Source: Bullera alba
Lineage: Eukaryota > Basidiomycota > Tremellomycetes > Tremellales > Bulleraceae
Length of the DNA stretch: 64,000 bases
NCBI GenBank assembly: GCA_001600095.1
Contig: BCIX01000001.1
Coordinates: forward strand, 3,249,198-3,313,197
Direction: 5' to 3'
Shown here: one piece after another, positions 1 through 11,816 of the stretch
Layout of the letters: each line of letters begins with the position of its first letter
Numbering within the stretch: the first letter of the stretch is position 1
Notes under the pieces: generated by a model
What the model was told of the DNA's origin: nothing
What the model saw: only the letters and a program-made list of their open reading frames with translations
The model's database searches: none
Made by a program: the position numbers and the translations under genes

Positions 1-596
1 CGCTGCCCAGGCAGTAATAAATTGATTATCACAAGCAACTCACCCAGTCAATCTCCTCAACAGGTGGGTTAGAGTTGGCTTTCAGGTACTTCCAGATAGG
101 CTGAGTGTCTGATCCGTTCACATCGCCCTAAAATTGTGGAAGCACGTCAGCTCATCTAATCAGGTCTTCCCGGGTGCGCTCACCTTTTTGGCGATGGGGA
201 AGGTGACTCCATAGTTGAGCTGGCAGAATTGAAGCACTTCGTCATCTGTTCCCGGCTCCTGGGCCTTGAATTGGTTGCAGGGGAAGCCAAAGATGACCAA
301 GCCCTTGTCGCCGTGTTTCTCGTGCAGTGCCTGGAGATCCTTGTACTGTGGCGTGAGTCCTAAACACAAAGTAAGTTTCGAGTCCTCTTGAATGATGCTG
401 AAAGCTGGTAGTATATTGCCCCACTCACCACACTTGGAGGCCACGTTGACAAAGAGCAGAGTCTTGTCTTTGTAATCGGCCAAAGGTAGGCTGGACTTGG
501 GCAGCTCAACCTGAAGGGTAGGATCAGATCAGCTATAATTTCTCAAAACAAGACTAATTACTCTCGACTCACGGTGTATGAGTAGATGTCGGACAT
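1..596 (-). CDS. Glutathione peroxidase-like (thioredoxin-dependent) peroxidase, 3' end missing
   Basis: The gene enters from the left edge, so its C-terminus lies outside the window. Exon 1 (596-573) reads MSDIYSYT. Further exons give the peroxidase core: NVASKCGLTPQY with the peroxidatic Cys, then FGFPCNQFKAQEPG, FCQLNYGVTFPIAKK and DVNGSDTQPIWKYLK. An in-frame readable stretch between KCG and LTPQY is an intron, because removing it restores the family-standard CGLTPQY. The family reduces hydrogen and lipid peroxides. Fungal members use a normal Cys and usually take electrons from thioredoxin, with a resolving Cys in the FCQLNYG region, which is present here. The last visible coding stretch is VEEIDW followed by a GTGAGT donor at about 40. 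Cytosolic or mitochondrial location cannot be decided. Spliced start confidence is good because exon 1 matches the usual short N-terminus. Confidence 0.93.
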
Positions 597-790
597 GCTG
601 GCTACTGTATATGCTTACTGTGTTTACAGTCAAAGAGCTAGAGGATCATGTCAATGCTTGTTGATGCTATCGTCGTCGCAGTCCATGACGCCAGAACGCC
701 GCGGAGTTCTCCGGTAAACTCCGGAGCCGACGTTGATCGCAGCTTTCACGCCGAACATGATGATCACTGTTCTTGCGTTGCTCGGCCATC

Positions 791-1125
791 ATGGGCAGCC
801 AGAAGGTGCCTCAGGACTGTCAGAAAGAGGGTGAGCGCTGTGAGACTGGCCAGCTCGCCAAATCGGACACAAGAGACCCGATATCTGAAGCTGACGCGAG
901 GTAGCATGCGCCATCCAGACATGTCTCTCCGCTAAGCAGTATCAAGAGTCGAAATGCCAACATGTCGTTCGCCAACTGTATCAGTGCTGCGATGCCATGT
1001 ACGCCAGTCTAGCTCAGGAGGGGAGAATCTTGAGTGACACTCAAAGAGCCAGTACGGCCTGTCCTATCGAGTCGGTGGTCAAACGGAAGATCAAGGCGAT
1101 GGAGAAGGAAGCGGAGACGGCCTAA
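791..1125 (+). CDS. CMC4: Cmc4-like mitochondrial twin CX9C protein
   Basis: Two exons (791-830 and 905-1125) flank a GTGAGC...GTAG intron of 74 nt. The product is about 86 residues and begins MGSQKVPQDCQKEACAIQTC. The first CX9C pair is C10-x9-C20; the second is in KCQHVVRQLYQCC. This matches the small Cmc4 family of the mitochondrial intermembrane space, whose members are imported and oxidised by Mia40/Erv1. The yeast protein starts with a similar PCQKEACAIQDCL segment and also has QLYxCC. The C-terminal part contains ACPIESVVKRKIK, like the CP-rich tail of the family. The protein is too fragmented by its intron to appear as a long open frame, and open frames in other phases over this stretch are shadows. 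The role in respiratory-chain assembly is inferred from the family only. Confidence 0.88.
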
Positions 1126-1511
1126 ACCAGAGTCGCGGGACGAGGCGTTTCAGATCGACTCGTTCCTCTTGATCATACGCGTCAAAGTGCCACAAGCCGC
1201 TCACGTGTCTCTTGATCGTGACTAGCACTACAAAGTCCGCGAGATCCCGTGGCTGCATGCACATCTAGAAGAGCACTGCCATCACGTGAGCTGTTGTAAA
1301 CCCAACCAGTTGGGCAGAGTTCACCACCTAGCGGGAAAAAGTCAAACTCCGAGCGAGTCTAGCAAGCTGTCACTCATAATCTCGAACCCCCAGCAGTCCA
1401 TCTCCCATCTTACATCTATCCCGCGCATCCCTCACTTTGAAGATACTTGGTCCCTTACGGGTACAGCCAAACGCAAATCAGCACAACACTTTCAATCCAC
1501 TATCGTCAAAG
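1126..1511. other. Intergenic stretch between CMC4 and the next gene
   Basis: I see no coding frame with splice support here. It holds a palindromic E-box (TCACGTGA, 1282-1289) and probably the promoter and 5' UTR of the gene starting at 1512. Confidence 0.5.
1282..1289. promoter_or_regulatory. Palindromic E-box TCACGTGA
   Basis: A perfect TCACGTGA palindrome lies about 220 bp upstream of the ATG at 1512. CACGTG boxes are bound by Cbf1/bHLH-type fungal regulators. The function here is inference from the motif and its position. Confidence 0.35.
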
Positions 1512-2587
1512 ATGTTCTTCGCGGCCAGCCGATCTCCACCACGACAGTGGGATATCCTCCACTCGCTCCCGACAATTGAGTACACCGCCGAGGAGCGCAA
1601 CCGACTCAGGGCGTTGAACGCGTACTACCAAGAGCTGGTAGAGAGGGTAAGTCGCGATCAGCACCTGTATTACCGCGTTGGGATTGCTGATCGTTCCCTC
1701 AGGAGGGCGAGGAGGCCATCTTCCAGCTGGCGCGCTACAAGATGTACCTTTGGAACACGGCTCGCCTAGCCAGGGCGGAGGCGGACGCCCTCGACAGCTT
1801 CCAGGGACGCGTCCCGCTCCACCAGGTCGAATCGCGATCCACCCAGACCCAGTTCCTCCCGTCGTTGGAAGCCGTGGAGGAAGAAGCCTTCGAGCCGGCT
1901 GTTGCCGCGACCAACCGAGAGGCCGATGGAACCGCGTCTGTTGGAAATGCTGTCGCCAAGGTAAGTGTACTGCGAGTAGATCAGTAGTCGTGTCAGCAGA
2001 CTTGCTGATTCCCCAACGCCGTAGACCATCGCCGACGATGACTCGGATGACTCCGACGACGAGTCGGACGTCAGTTCGACTTGCTCATTCGTGCCCCCAG
2101 CTTCGAGCATATGCTGCTCTGTGTACGGGCAGTGGATAGAGGAGAGAGCCATGTCTCGATCCAATTCCAGCGGCTCCGTCTCCACCGGAGGCGCCGACGC
2201 GTCCACAGTCTCCTCGCCCAACATGTCAAACCCCGGTGGCCTCGTATCGTGCACTTACTTCGCGTCGTCGGCCAGTCTGTCCTCGATGGTGGGCGCCGTC
2301 TGGCATGCGGCGTCACTCTCCCAAGGTACCCTGCCGGACAGGGAGGACGACAGGGCGGTACTGGCTCCGGAGACGGAAAACGCCTTCTGTGAGTGGTGGT
2401 TCGTGATGTCGATACGCGACGCTGACCTTGACGATGTGCGATAGGCCTGGAGGATACCTTCATGGCGTCCGAGATCATTGAAGCGCTTCCGAAAAAGGTG
2501 GCTGGATCGGCAACCGCTGCGAGGGTCCCAGGACAGGGACATGTCCGACACCGCGGACTTGCGAGGGGTTACAAGATGTATATCTGA
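1512..2587 (+). CDS. Uncharacterised protein with acidic Ser/Asp-rich centre
   Basis: No family was recognised. The ATG at 1512 starts MFFAASRSPPRQWDILHSL. Three introns are supported by GT-AG ends and frame continuity: GTAAGT at about 1649 to CAG at about 1702; GTAAGT at about 1961 to GTAG at about 2024; GTGAGT at about 2389 to ATAG at about 2444. The N-terminal part (QWDILHSLPTIEYTAEERNR, then an EGEEAIFQLARYKMYLWNTA helix) looks folded and helical. It is followed by an acidic DDDSDDSDDESD run and a Ser/Thr-rich region. A basic C-terminus (GHVRHRGLARGYKMYI) ends at TGA 2585-2587. The steady codon use and the clean splicing favour a real gene of about 290 residues. The short conserved-looking N-terminal block suggests an ortholog may exist in relatives, but no function can be given. 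Confidence 0.7.
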
Positions 2588-2722
2588 ACGGCTGCGACGG
2601 AGGGATTAGGGGTTAGATACACGTACGACTCTCCAATCCCATTTGTAACAATGTAAAGTTGTGATGTCTTCCATCGGTCTGGAGCACCAAGACACCATTT
2701 TGCATTGACCTTGCCTTACAAC

Positions 2723-3230
2723 CTATTTTGTGAACGCTCTGACGACCTTGGCGGCGATGTGGAGGAAGAAGATGGAGGCGATGAACGAGAGCGAGAGGAC
2801 GATGACGACAAATGGATCACTGCGACTGGCTCAGCTCTCCGCTAGCCCGATTGAAGGTCTGATACAGCTTTGCGAGTCTACTCACACTTTCAAGCCTGCC
2901 TCTCCGCTATCCGTGTACAGCTTCAACATGGTGTTCGAGGATCCACCAGCACCGGCTGCTCTGGCCGACGATGGTCGAGGGGCGGCAGGAGCTCTTCGTC
3001 TACATCGGGCAGTCAGTACATGTTATGGCTGCCCTGACAACGGCGAGTTGATAGGGGGATTGGCAATGTCGGGTGGACATACCGAACAGCATTGGCTCCA
3101 TGAGGTCTGCTAACGGCAAAGGCTGAAGAGGCACCCGAGCCAGGCGTTGGCGAACCAGGAGATGACGGTCTCTTGACGTCAGACTACAAAGTATCAGCTC
3201 ATACTCCATGCCAGGAGGTCAACGTACCAT
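2723..3230 (-). CDS. SBH1: Sec61 beta subunit of the ER protein translocon
   Basis: Four exons. The first contributes only the ATG (3228-3230) and is followed by a 44-nt intron. The remaining exons give about 105 residues: a Ser/Pro-rich cytosolic part (SDVKRPSSPGSPTPGSG), a basic linker (NAVRRRAPAAPRPSSARA), the family hallmark AGAGGSSNTMLKLYTDSGEA, and a single C-terminal membrane segment (DPFVVIVLSLSFIASIFFLH) ending in KVVRAFTK and a TAG at 2723-2725. This is the typical tail-anchored Sec61 beta/Sbh1 architecture, the small subunit of the Sec61 channel that opens the ER membrane to nascent proteins. The length matches the family. Other open frames over the locus on both strands are shadows because they lack the hallmark and ignore the splice sites. 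The neighbouring gene on the plus strand converges on it. Confidence 0.92.
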
Positions 3231-3673
3231 TTGTTTGTGATGAGATGGGCTGATTCCGAGTCTTTTACCGAAGACTATCGAGGTCGCTGCTGTCTATCTG
3301 GCGGATTGAGGAGACCTGGGCTGTCTATACTTGCTTGCGGTAGCTCACACGACCGTTGGCACTAGTGAGGATAGATGGTATGGACGCCCAGACTGGGTTG
3401 CTCGCTGGCATGTAAGCTGGAACCTGGCCGCTAACGGCTATTTCACAATATTTTATTCGGCACCCCCCAATATGCCATTGCCCGCGGGCCGCAAGGCTGC
3501 AAGGTTACACGAATTGATGCATCACCTACCAGGCTACCTCCCCAGGGGCCCAGAGTACTAGTACGTGCTGCATGCTTCACCGCTCAGATCGATACACAGC
3601 TGTCCCGTCGAAGTGAGTATGCCCTGCATCGGCGTACAGGTAATGATGTAAAAATGGATACAAGATACAACAA
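3231..3673. other. Intergenic stretch upstream of Sec61 beta
   Basis: No supported gene. It should contain the Sec61 beta promoter and 5' UTR and the 3' end of the HMCES-like gene. Confidence 0.5.
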
Positions 3674-5300
3674 TCACTTTTTGGCCCGTCTAGGTGCGGA
3701 AGTCCTCGTTTCGGGCTTTGGTTTGGCCGGTTTGGCGGGACTCTTGAAGAAGCTCGTGATGGCGGGTTGCTGCTTCATCATCAGTATGTATACCCAAACT
3801 ATTCCAGGAGACTTACAGCTTCATTGCCTTCGTCTTCGGTCTTCCTGACGACTTTCGTCTGATGTCCGCCTTTGCGCTCTGAAGATGGTTTCTTGGCGTC
3901 CTCGTCGTCGAGCACTTCTATCGGTTCTTCCTTGGGTGCTGACTTCCTATTCCGCTTTGACGGCGTACTGATCTCCTCCGAGGCTTCCCTCTTCAACGAC
4001 GGCTTCTCATCTTCTGATTTGACAGGGTTGGGCGCGTTTGAGTCGTCTCCGAGATCCTGCTCCTCGTCACCATCCACGATCTCAGACTTGAGCTCCTTAG
4101 CTCGCGATTTGGCTTTGCTACCGGTATCTGGCTTCGATTCTGCTTTGGCGGGAGTCTGTGCCGGGCCCTTCTTTGCAGGAGACTGCTTGGTGAAGAACGA
4201 CTTGATACCGTCCGATCGTTCCGAGACGGGTTCGATAAATGTCGGCGAGTTGGTACCGATCTTGCCGACCTCTGGCGGCACGGGAAAGCTGTAAACCAAG
4301 ATGAGCTTTCGTTACAACGAGTATTGGAATAAGCTCACCAGTCGAGGCCAGGGGTGCTTGTGAGCAAGGCCCCCGTGCCACCTTTACCCTCCTCCCAGCC
4401 TTTCACCTCTCCAAGATCGAGCCATCTGGCAATATCCTCCCAGTTGGTGAGCACGCATGGCATACGATCATGCAGCCAAGAGATATCTTTGGCAGGTGAT
4501 GTCGTGAGTATAGTGTATGTTGCCAGGGGAATGGGGTTGCCTGTCGGATATGGCTCCCTGTCGTCGTCCTCTCTCGGCTGGAACTTTGACTCGACCGGAC
4601 TGAGGTACTTCACAACGTCGTATAGACCCGCGAAGAAGACGAGAGGTGGGTTCGCGTTGGTGTGCTTGGGAGTGAGAGGAAGCCGAGCAAAATGAGCGAT
4701 CTTGGCAGAAGGTCGTTTATGCCATTCGAAGTATCTAAACCACAGAGATCAAATTGATCAAAGCCATTGCCTACGAGATGACCCTCACCTACCCTTGAGC
4801 GGGAACGATGCATCGCTTGTGGGCTTTGAGAGCATGCCACATGCCCCCAGACGTTGAATCACTTCGATCAGCACAGTCAGCACTGCCCATTTCTGAAGTT
4901 ATGCTGACGCCTTACAGGAGTCCTTCTGATCTAGCATTGATGGTGTTCAGACCGCCCGTTGGGGGATGCTTAGTCCAATGTGGAATAAGACCCCACTGCC
5001 TGATAGTCTCATAAGCTCGTTCGAGACTTGATCTTCACAGTCGCTTGCTCACATCGTCTCGATGATGGGCTGCCCAGAATCGGCATCCCGATGGATCACC
5101 GGTGCTCTCTGTCTCGGAGCGTGATTGTAGCTAGACACTATCAGCGGGGATACACATCGAGTGAGTCGTCCTCACTTCGGCCTGTGATCCTGAGGTCGTT
5201 CCCATCTCGGACGCCCCTGCTCGAACATCTGGGGAAGTTGATTCTGCAAAGCATCGTAGACCTCTTCGTTGGACAGGGCGATCGCGTATCTCCCACACAT
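3674..5300 (-). CDS. SRAP-domain (HMCES-like) abasic-site DNA-protein crosslink protein with C-terminal PIP box
   Basis: The ATG at 5300 gives MCGRYAIALSNEEVYDALQ; the Cys at position 2 is the catalytic thiol of the SRAP family. Splicing yields RPNYNHAPRQRAPVIH, MQWGLIPHWTKHPP, INARSEG, RCIVPAQGYFEW and DISWLHDRMPCVL. These carry the Asn, the Glu of GYFEW and the His of HDRMP used by the family to form and resolve a thiazolidine crosslink with abasic sites in single-stranded DNA. After the SRAP core comes a long lysine-, serine- and acid-rich tail with a PIP-like SDGIKSFF. The last exon begins QQPAITSFFKSP, in which QPAITSFF fits the canonical Q-x-x-I-x-x-F-F PCNA-binding motif, and ends ...PRRAKK. 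The PCNA link is inferred from the motifs. It shares a divergent promoter with the MYST gene. Confidence 0.93.
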
Positions 5301-5608
5301 CGTGTACGATTTCCTCTCAGTAAATCCAGCGTTCCGTCAACCAACGCTCATGGTTGAGCTGAAGCGGGAAGGGCTGGTCGATGCATGTCATCAGACCAGA
5401 GCAACATCAGCGCATCAGCGTCGACATGTCTGGCTGGATGACCGGAGCGGACCCGGCGCGATCGATGACATCTTTAATCACGTGACCATCGCACGAGTTG
5501 TTGTTTTGATAGCGACGACATACAAAGCGGTACTCTCGAGACGGTCACCACCGTATTCTCACCTTTACACGAACCAGAGGCCTGCTCCATGGGTCGGTGA
5601 GAGCGACC
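5301..5608. promoter_or_regulatory. Divergent promoter between the HMCES-like and MYST genes
   Basis: About 300 bp separate the two start codons. The stretch contains the palindrome TCACGTGA at 5478-5485, an E-box that could serve both genes. No coding frame is supported. Confidence 0.5.
5478..5485. promoter_or_regulatory. Palindromic E-box TCACGTGA in divergent promoter
   Basis: A perfect palindrome lies 124-131 bp upstream of the MYST ATG and about 180 bp upstream of the HMCES-like ATG. Binding by a Cbf1/bHLH factor is inference. Confidence 0.4.
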
Positions 5609-7810
<2,202 letters not shown>

Positions 7811-8132
7811 AAATGAGAAGGGGAACGACATCTGTTGTATCTGATGTAGCAGTATCACCGCTCGTCTGGGGCTTCCCGGTGAGACGTCCTACTGAGACAC
7901 AGACGCGAATCTCCACTGGAAGGAGGATACCGCGATGGGGTTAGAGAAAGCCGAACTCGCCAGAGAATCCTTTCACGAAATCCCGTGAATGGAAGCTGTC
8001 TCACCGGAGTCCGAATCGCCCCCATCAGGCGATACTGTCGAAAATGCTCACTGATCGTATCTTCCATACTCACTGACTACCTCCTCAGCTGTTTGAAGAA
8101 GTATACGCGCGTGCACCACAATCGATCTCCCA
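7811..8132. other. Intergenic stretch between MYST gene and first acidic orphan
   Basis: No coding frame supported; it holds the MYST 3' end and the upstream region of the gene at 8133. Confidence 0.45.
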
Positions 8133-9324
8133 ATGGCGACCACCACCACTCTACGCGGTCAAGGAACCTCCTCGCGAGGGAACCATACGATATTGAGCTG
8201 CTTAGCATCCCCACAGTCCGCTACAGACATTCTGGCGAACGATGCTCGCCGTATCGGCCTGGACGACCTGATTCCGGGCTTGACCGACAGTTTGAATAAA
8301 TTGCAAGAGGCAGCCGGCGACTGGGCAAAGGTTCTGCACATACCGCATCCGTCGGACGATCCAGAGGCAACCCGTGGCCAACTGGAAACAACCTTGAATA
8401 ACACTGTGCGTCTGTTCCGAGAACACGTGACAGCTGCAACGGCGGTCATCAATGATGTGCATACCGATGCGGACGATCGTGTAGATTTGAGTCGGCGGCT
8501 AAGCGACATGAGAGACCTCTTCAGAATGATCAAAGCGCTGTCCGTGAAGTTGGGTCAATCTCATCAAACCGGGAGGGGTGAGTGATTAAATGCGAAGCCT
8601 GGACGCTGATGCCGATGTAGTATCGCAGACGTTTTGGAGGGTTTGGACTCACTCGCCAGACTGATTGATGCTGATCTCGACCCGATTGGCAGTCAAGACG
8701 TTGGCACTGAGAGCGTAATTCCCCCAGCATACATTGCGGACATTGTGCCCGCCATTCCGGGTCTCTGCTATTCAACACAGCACAGCTTTTTTCCACTGGA
8801 AGCCAGCTCGAACGGTCTGGTCCTGGAAGAAATCTGGATGTCGGCTCAGCAAGCTGGACTCAGAAGTATGCCTGCTCAGTACGCCTCCGAGATGGGCTAC
8901 TACGCTTCAGCAGCAGGTGAAGCTGCCACACGCCCAACAGCCGCGGAGGACAACAGCGCCAGCTCGCTGTTCAATCCGGATGCAGACGACTTTCACGACG
9001 CCGATGAGAGATCCTTTCTGGCCTCATTGGCGGGCTTGGCAAGCCTCATGACAGCTGTTGTATCCAACGACGCGCCACATGTGGACCAGATCTAGTGAGT
9101 AGCCAACTGACCCGTACTCACGGGCCTTTCTCTATAGTCCTCGGCAATCGGAGGCTAATTGACTTTGTCTCTGTAGTGTTGACCGAATTGTCGACGGGTT
9201 TCAGCACCTGATCACTCTGTACGACTTGTATCAAACAAGCGAGGAGCTCACATCATCGACGACTCTGTCTGAAGGGCCGACTCCCCACGACCCGGTAGAT
9301 GAGTCAGACAGTGAGGAGGATTGA
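8133..9324 (+). CDS. Uncharacterised acidic helical protein (orphan 1 of the 8-12 kb cluster)
   Basis: The ATG at 8133 starts MATTTTLRGQGTSSRGNH. Three exons are joined by GT-AG introns: GTGAGT at about 8579 to CAG at about 8630, and GTGAGT at about 9095 to GTAG at about 9177. The spliced frame stays open to TGA 9322-9324. The first exon encodes predicted helices (DDLIPGLTDSLNKLQEAAGD, TTLNNTVRLFREHVTAATAV, DLSRRLSDMRDLFRMIKALS). The middle has SLARLIDADLDPIG and an acidic DADDFHDADERSF. The C-terminal exon reads IYVDRIVDGFQHLITLYDL and ends with DPVDESDSEED. No signal peptide, membrane segment or known domain is visible. It is the first of three same-strand orphan genes with an acidic, helical character. 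No function is assigned. Confidence 0.68.
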
Positions 9325-9606
9325 GAACTTCTATTAGAACTCATGCAGGTTATACGAGACTAACACCGACTAGCTGGTAGGCTGGTAGCAGGACTGGGGG
9401 AGCCTCCTTCACTGTGGCGCAAAGGGCTTCTCCAGGTAGTGTCTCCCTGAAAGGATCGCGTAGATCTCATGTTTGGCGGACTTTCAAAACGCGAGCAAAG
9501 CCCGGCGACCTACTTATCGAATCCCAGCTGTTCTCGCTGGTCTGTCATTGACATTGACCGTCCTGCCTCCTCAGCATACCCATCTTCAAAGACGCGAAGC
9601 ATAGCA

Positions 9607-10248
9607 ATGCCGAAAGGACACCATCCCCAGGATGACGGAACTTCAAGCAAGCTCTTATCCCCTGATGAGGCGCGTTCGCCACACACCATCGACAAACTCA
9701 CTGACCCTTCCTCATTCTTCTTGAACATCATAGAAGACGTCGGCCGGAATTCTTGCTGCACCAAAGGCACGCAGACACGACTGTCAGTGCTGAGCCAGAG
9801 TGCCCAGAGGCTCGTGATGGGATCTGTCAATACTCTCACTCCTGGTCAGTTGGCAGCACGAAAAGTGTTCTTGTGGGAGGGAGCTCGGAGATGCGCTCTC
9901 CCAGGAGATCACCATGATCAGTAACGACCAAACTGCTCCGGTCGACGGTCCCGAGGAGTTCGAGGATACAGAGGTACACGACTCCCTGGCCAAACTGAAT
10001 TTTTACAAGACACTGAGCGAAGTGCTGAAGCGCAAACAGGCAGATCCACCATCAGATACACTGCCAAGGTGAGTCTCTAGTTTGACACATTGGTCCGTGA
10101 AGCTCATGGGATACGCAGTCTCAAGAAACTCTTCCAGGATCACCCTGAGATGGGTCGTAGCGATCACCTCGTTGCAGGCACTGGTAGTGCGCAGGCAACC
10201 TCTTCCGTCCTGTCCAGATTGCTGTCACTCTTCACGGACACGAGCTGA
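9607..10248 (+). CDS. Uncharacterised small acidic protein (orphan 2 of the cluster)
   Basis: The ATG at 9607 starts MPKGHHPQDDGTSSKLLSPD. The first intron is 46 nt (9845-9890), and its removal shifts the frame so that TPD runs into ALSQEITMISNDQTAPVDG. A second intron starts GTGAGT at 10070 and ends CAG near 10119. The frame then reads SLKKLFQDHPEMGRSDHLV and stops at TGA 10246-10248. The product is about 180 residues: helical segments (PSSFFLNIIEDVGR, DSLAKLNFYKTLSEVLKRK) with an acidic central part (GPEEFEDTEVHD). An upstream in-frame open stretch exists, but the ATG at 9607 is the simplest start. No domain is recognised. It sits 280 bp after orphan 1 in the same direction. Confidence 0.55.
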
Positions 10249-10826
10249 GCACACTGCGGGCGAGAGCGCTAAGATCTGTGGTCGACGTCGTGGACTTTGG
10301 CGATTACAATGGATTATGGGTCATCGTTCTAGTCTCCCCTCTTTCAGACTGCGCGCCACTGTCCACCAAGTCCACCCAGTCTACAATCAAATCAGAGAAC
10401 GGCTCATTTGAACTGGGGCAGCCCAGAATGCATCCCATTCCTCGCCGCTCTACGCCTCCGCGGCTCTGCCAGAGTCTGCCTACTGCAACGCAGCACACTG
10501 CCACACTGCACTTGCAGTGTCTCCATCCTTTGTCGCCTCTCGATGTCACCGCTCACGCAAAGTGTTTGCGAGGGTGAACGGATCATCCACGCCAGCCTCT
10601 GAGTCATACCTTTCATCGAACGTTGGCAAGTCGTTGGTGAAACGTGCAAGAGACGAAACGTCGAGCCGAGTCAAACCTTTGTAGGAAATTGCGTTCTCGC
10701 GGAGAGTTATCGGTCAGCTCTGAGCTATATGAGGAGACAGGTGTTAGACGGGCGACCTTCATCTATCCCCAACTCCCCTCGACATATCTTTACGCCCAAC
10801 AGAACTCACCAGCCCATACCAGCGAC
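10249..10826. other. Intergenic stretch before orphan 3
   Basis: Open frames on both strands are short and overlap each other, with no splice or homology support. Likely the promoter and 5' UTR of the gene at 10827. Confidence 0.4.
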
Positions 10827-11366
10827 ATGGCTAACCAATATGACAATGAGGACGTCGAGATGAGGGATGTTGGACCTGACGATGAACAGCAGGGTCATCC
10901 CGCGTACCACAACTCTGGCGGTACTTCAGCTGGAGGCGCAGGTCTCCTCGAGGTCCCCGGCCGCCAGATCGATGTCGATGATGACGCTCGCTGCATGCAC
11001 AGCGTGCACAGCAACCAGACCCAGTACACCAATTACAGCGACTGCGCAGAACCGATTGAAGACACAATCCCCGATGATGCCATGATCTTCACCACCGACG
11101 CACCGGCGGTTACGCTGCAAAGCCTGGTCAAGGCCGTTAGGGAGCAGCTCAGCGACTTGTCCCAGCAGACCTTTGCGACGTACTGCCTCGACACGGCGGC
11201 CAAGGTACCCCACGAAGAGGATATCGCCTCCAAGCTGGCGAGCATCCGAGATCTGCTCCGAATTCCGAGTTTGGACCCGACAAATCCAGGACTGGCGACC
11301 GATGAACTCAGGACGACGAAAGCGGCCATTGATTTCATGGCCCATTCAATGAGCGATGCTGAATGA
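10827..11366 (+). CDS. Uncharacterised acidic protein (orphan 3), ends at a TGA that may be premature
   Basis: The ATG at 10827 starts MANQYDNEDVEMRDVGPDDE. The N-terminal third is acidic and disordered (QIDVDDDARCMHSVHSNQTQ). The rest is helical (VTLQSLVKAVREQLSDLSQQ, ASKLASIRDLLRIPS, TKAAIDFMAHSMSDAE). The frame reaches TGA at 11364-11366. Just after it lies a good GTGAGC donor (11378) whose partner CAG at 11450 joins, in the same frame, a further open stretch to 11772 (described separately). So this could be a complete 180-residue protein or the first part of a longer gene cut by a nonsense codon. No known domain is seen. Confidence 0.55.
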   Translation: MANQYDNEDVEMRDVGPDDEQQGHPAYHNSGGTSAGGAGLLEVPGRQIDVDDDARCMHSVHSNQTQYTNYSDCAEPIEDTIPDDAMIFTTDAPAVTLQSLVKAVREQLSDLSQQTFATYCLDTAAKVPHEEDIASKLASIRDLLRIPSLDPTNPGLATDELRTTKAAIDFMAHSMSDAE

Positions 11367-11772
11367 GTGGCAAAATCGTGAGCAGGATACCTTTTGGCGA
11401 TGCTCGTGCGATTAGCTTGTGGGACGCACAGCTGACCGCCCTTGACTCAGGCTCCGGACCGCGCTCACCGCAATCGACGTGGTCGAATCGACCTTCTCCA
11501 CCAACCTCGTGAAAAGCACAGGCAGTGCGGATGCATCTTTGATCCCGTCAGTCAATTGCAATATGCAGAAGCTTGACCTCGCTGACAGCAATCTTTTAGG
11601 CCTGCCGATGCTGCCAGAGCAATGGCGGAACTGGCTGCAAACGTCAAATAAGCGGATCCAAAGCTTACTGCCAACTGCGACCCTGCGGTGGACGAGGACT
11701 GTGATTGATGATATCTTCGAAAGACATGCGACGCGATGCATGACGATGAGCGTAGATGCGCGCCGAGCTTGA
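11367..11772 (+). pseudogene. In-frame continuation of orphan 3 beyond the TGA
   Basis: After the TGA the same frame reads VAKS, meets the donor at 11378, and resumes after the 73-nt intron (11378-11450) as LRTALTAIDVVESTFSTNLV. It stays open through NSLQ-type helical sequence (LPMLPEQWRNWLQTSNKRIQ, WTRTVIDDIFERHATRC) to TGA 11770-11772. The splice phase fits exactly (TC joined to G). It could be the tail of a gene interrupted by a nonsense mutation, a readthrough extension, or a spliced 3' UTR that happens to be open. Confidence 0.35.
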
Positions 11773-11816
11773 GCGTTTCTAAAATATTACAGAGGTGACC
11801 AGATCGAGCAGTCTGA

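Noticed and set aside
648..935. Plus-strand 95-codon frame upstream of the CMC4 stop
   Set aside because: It runs through the CMC4 intron in another phase; the spliced CX9C reading explains the locus.
2730..3113. Plus-strand 127-codon frame over the Sec61 beta gene
   Set aside because: Antisense shadow; the minus-strand spliced gene carries the full Sec61 beta signature.
10404..10649. Overlapping frames on both strands between orphans 2 and 3
   Set aside because: No splice sites that extend them, and low-information sequence; treated as intergenic.
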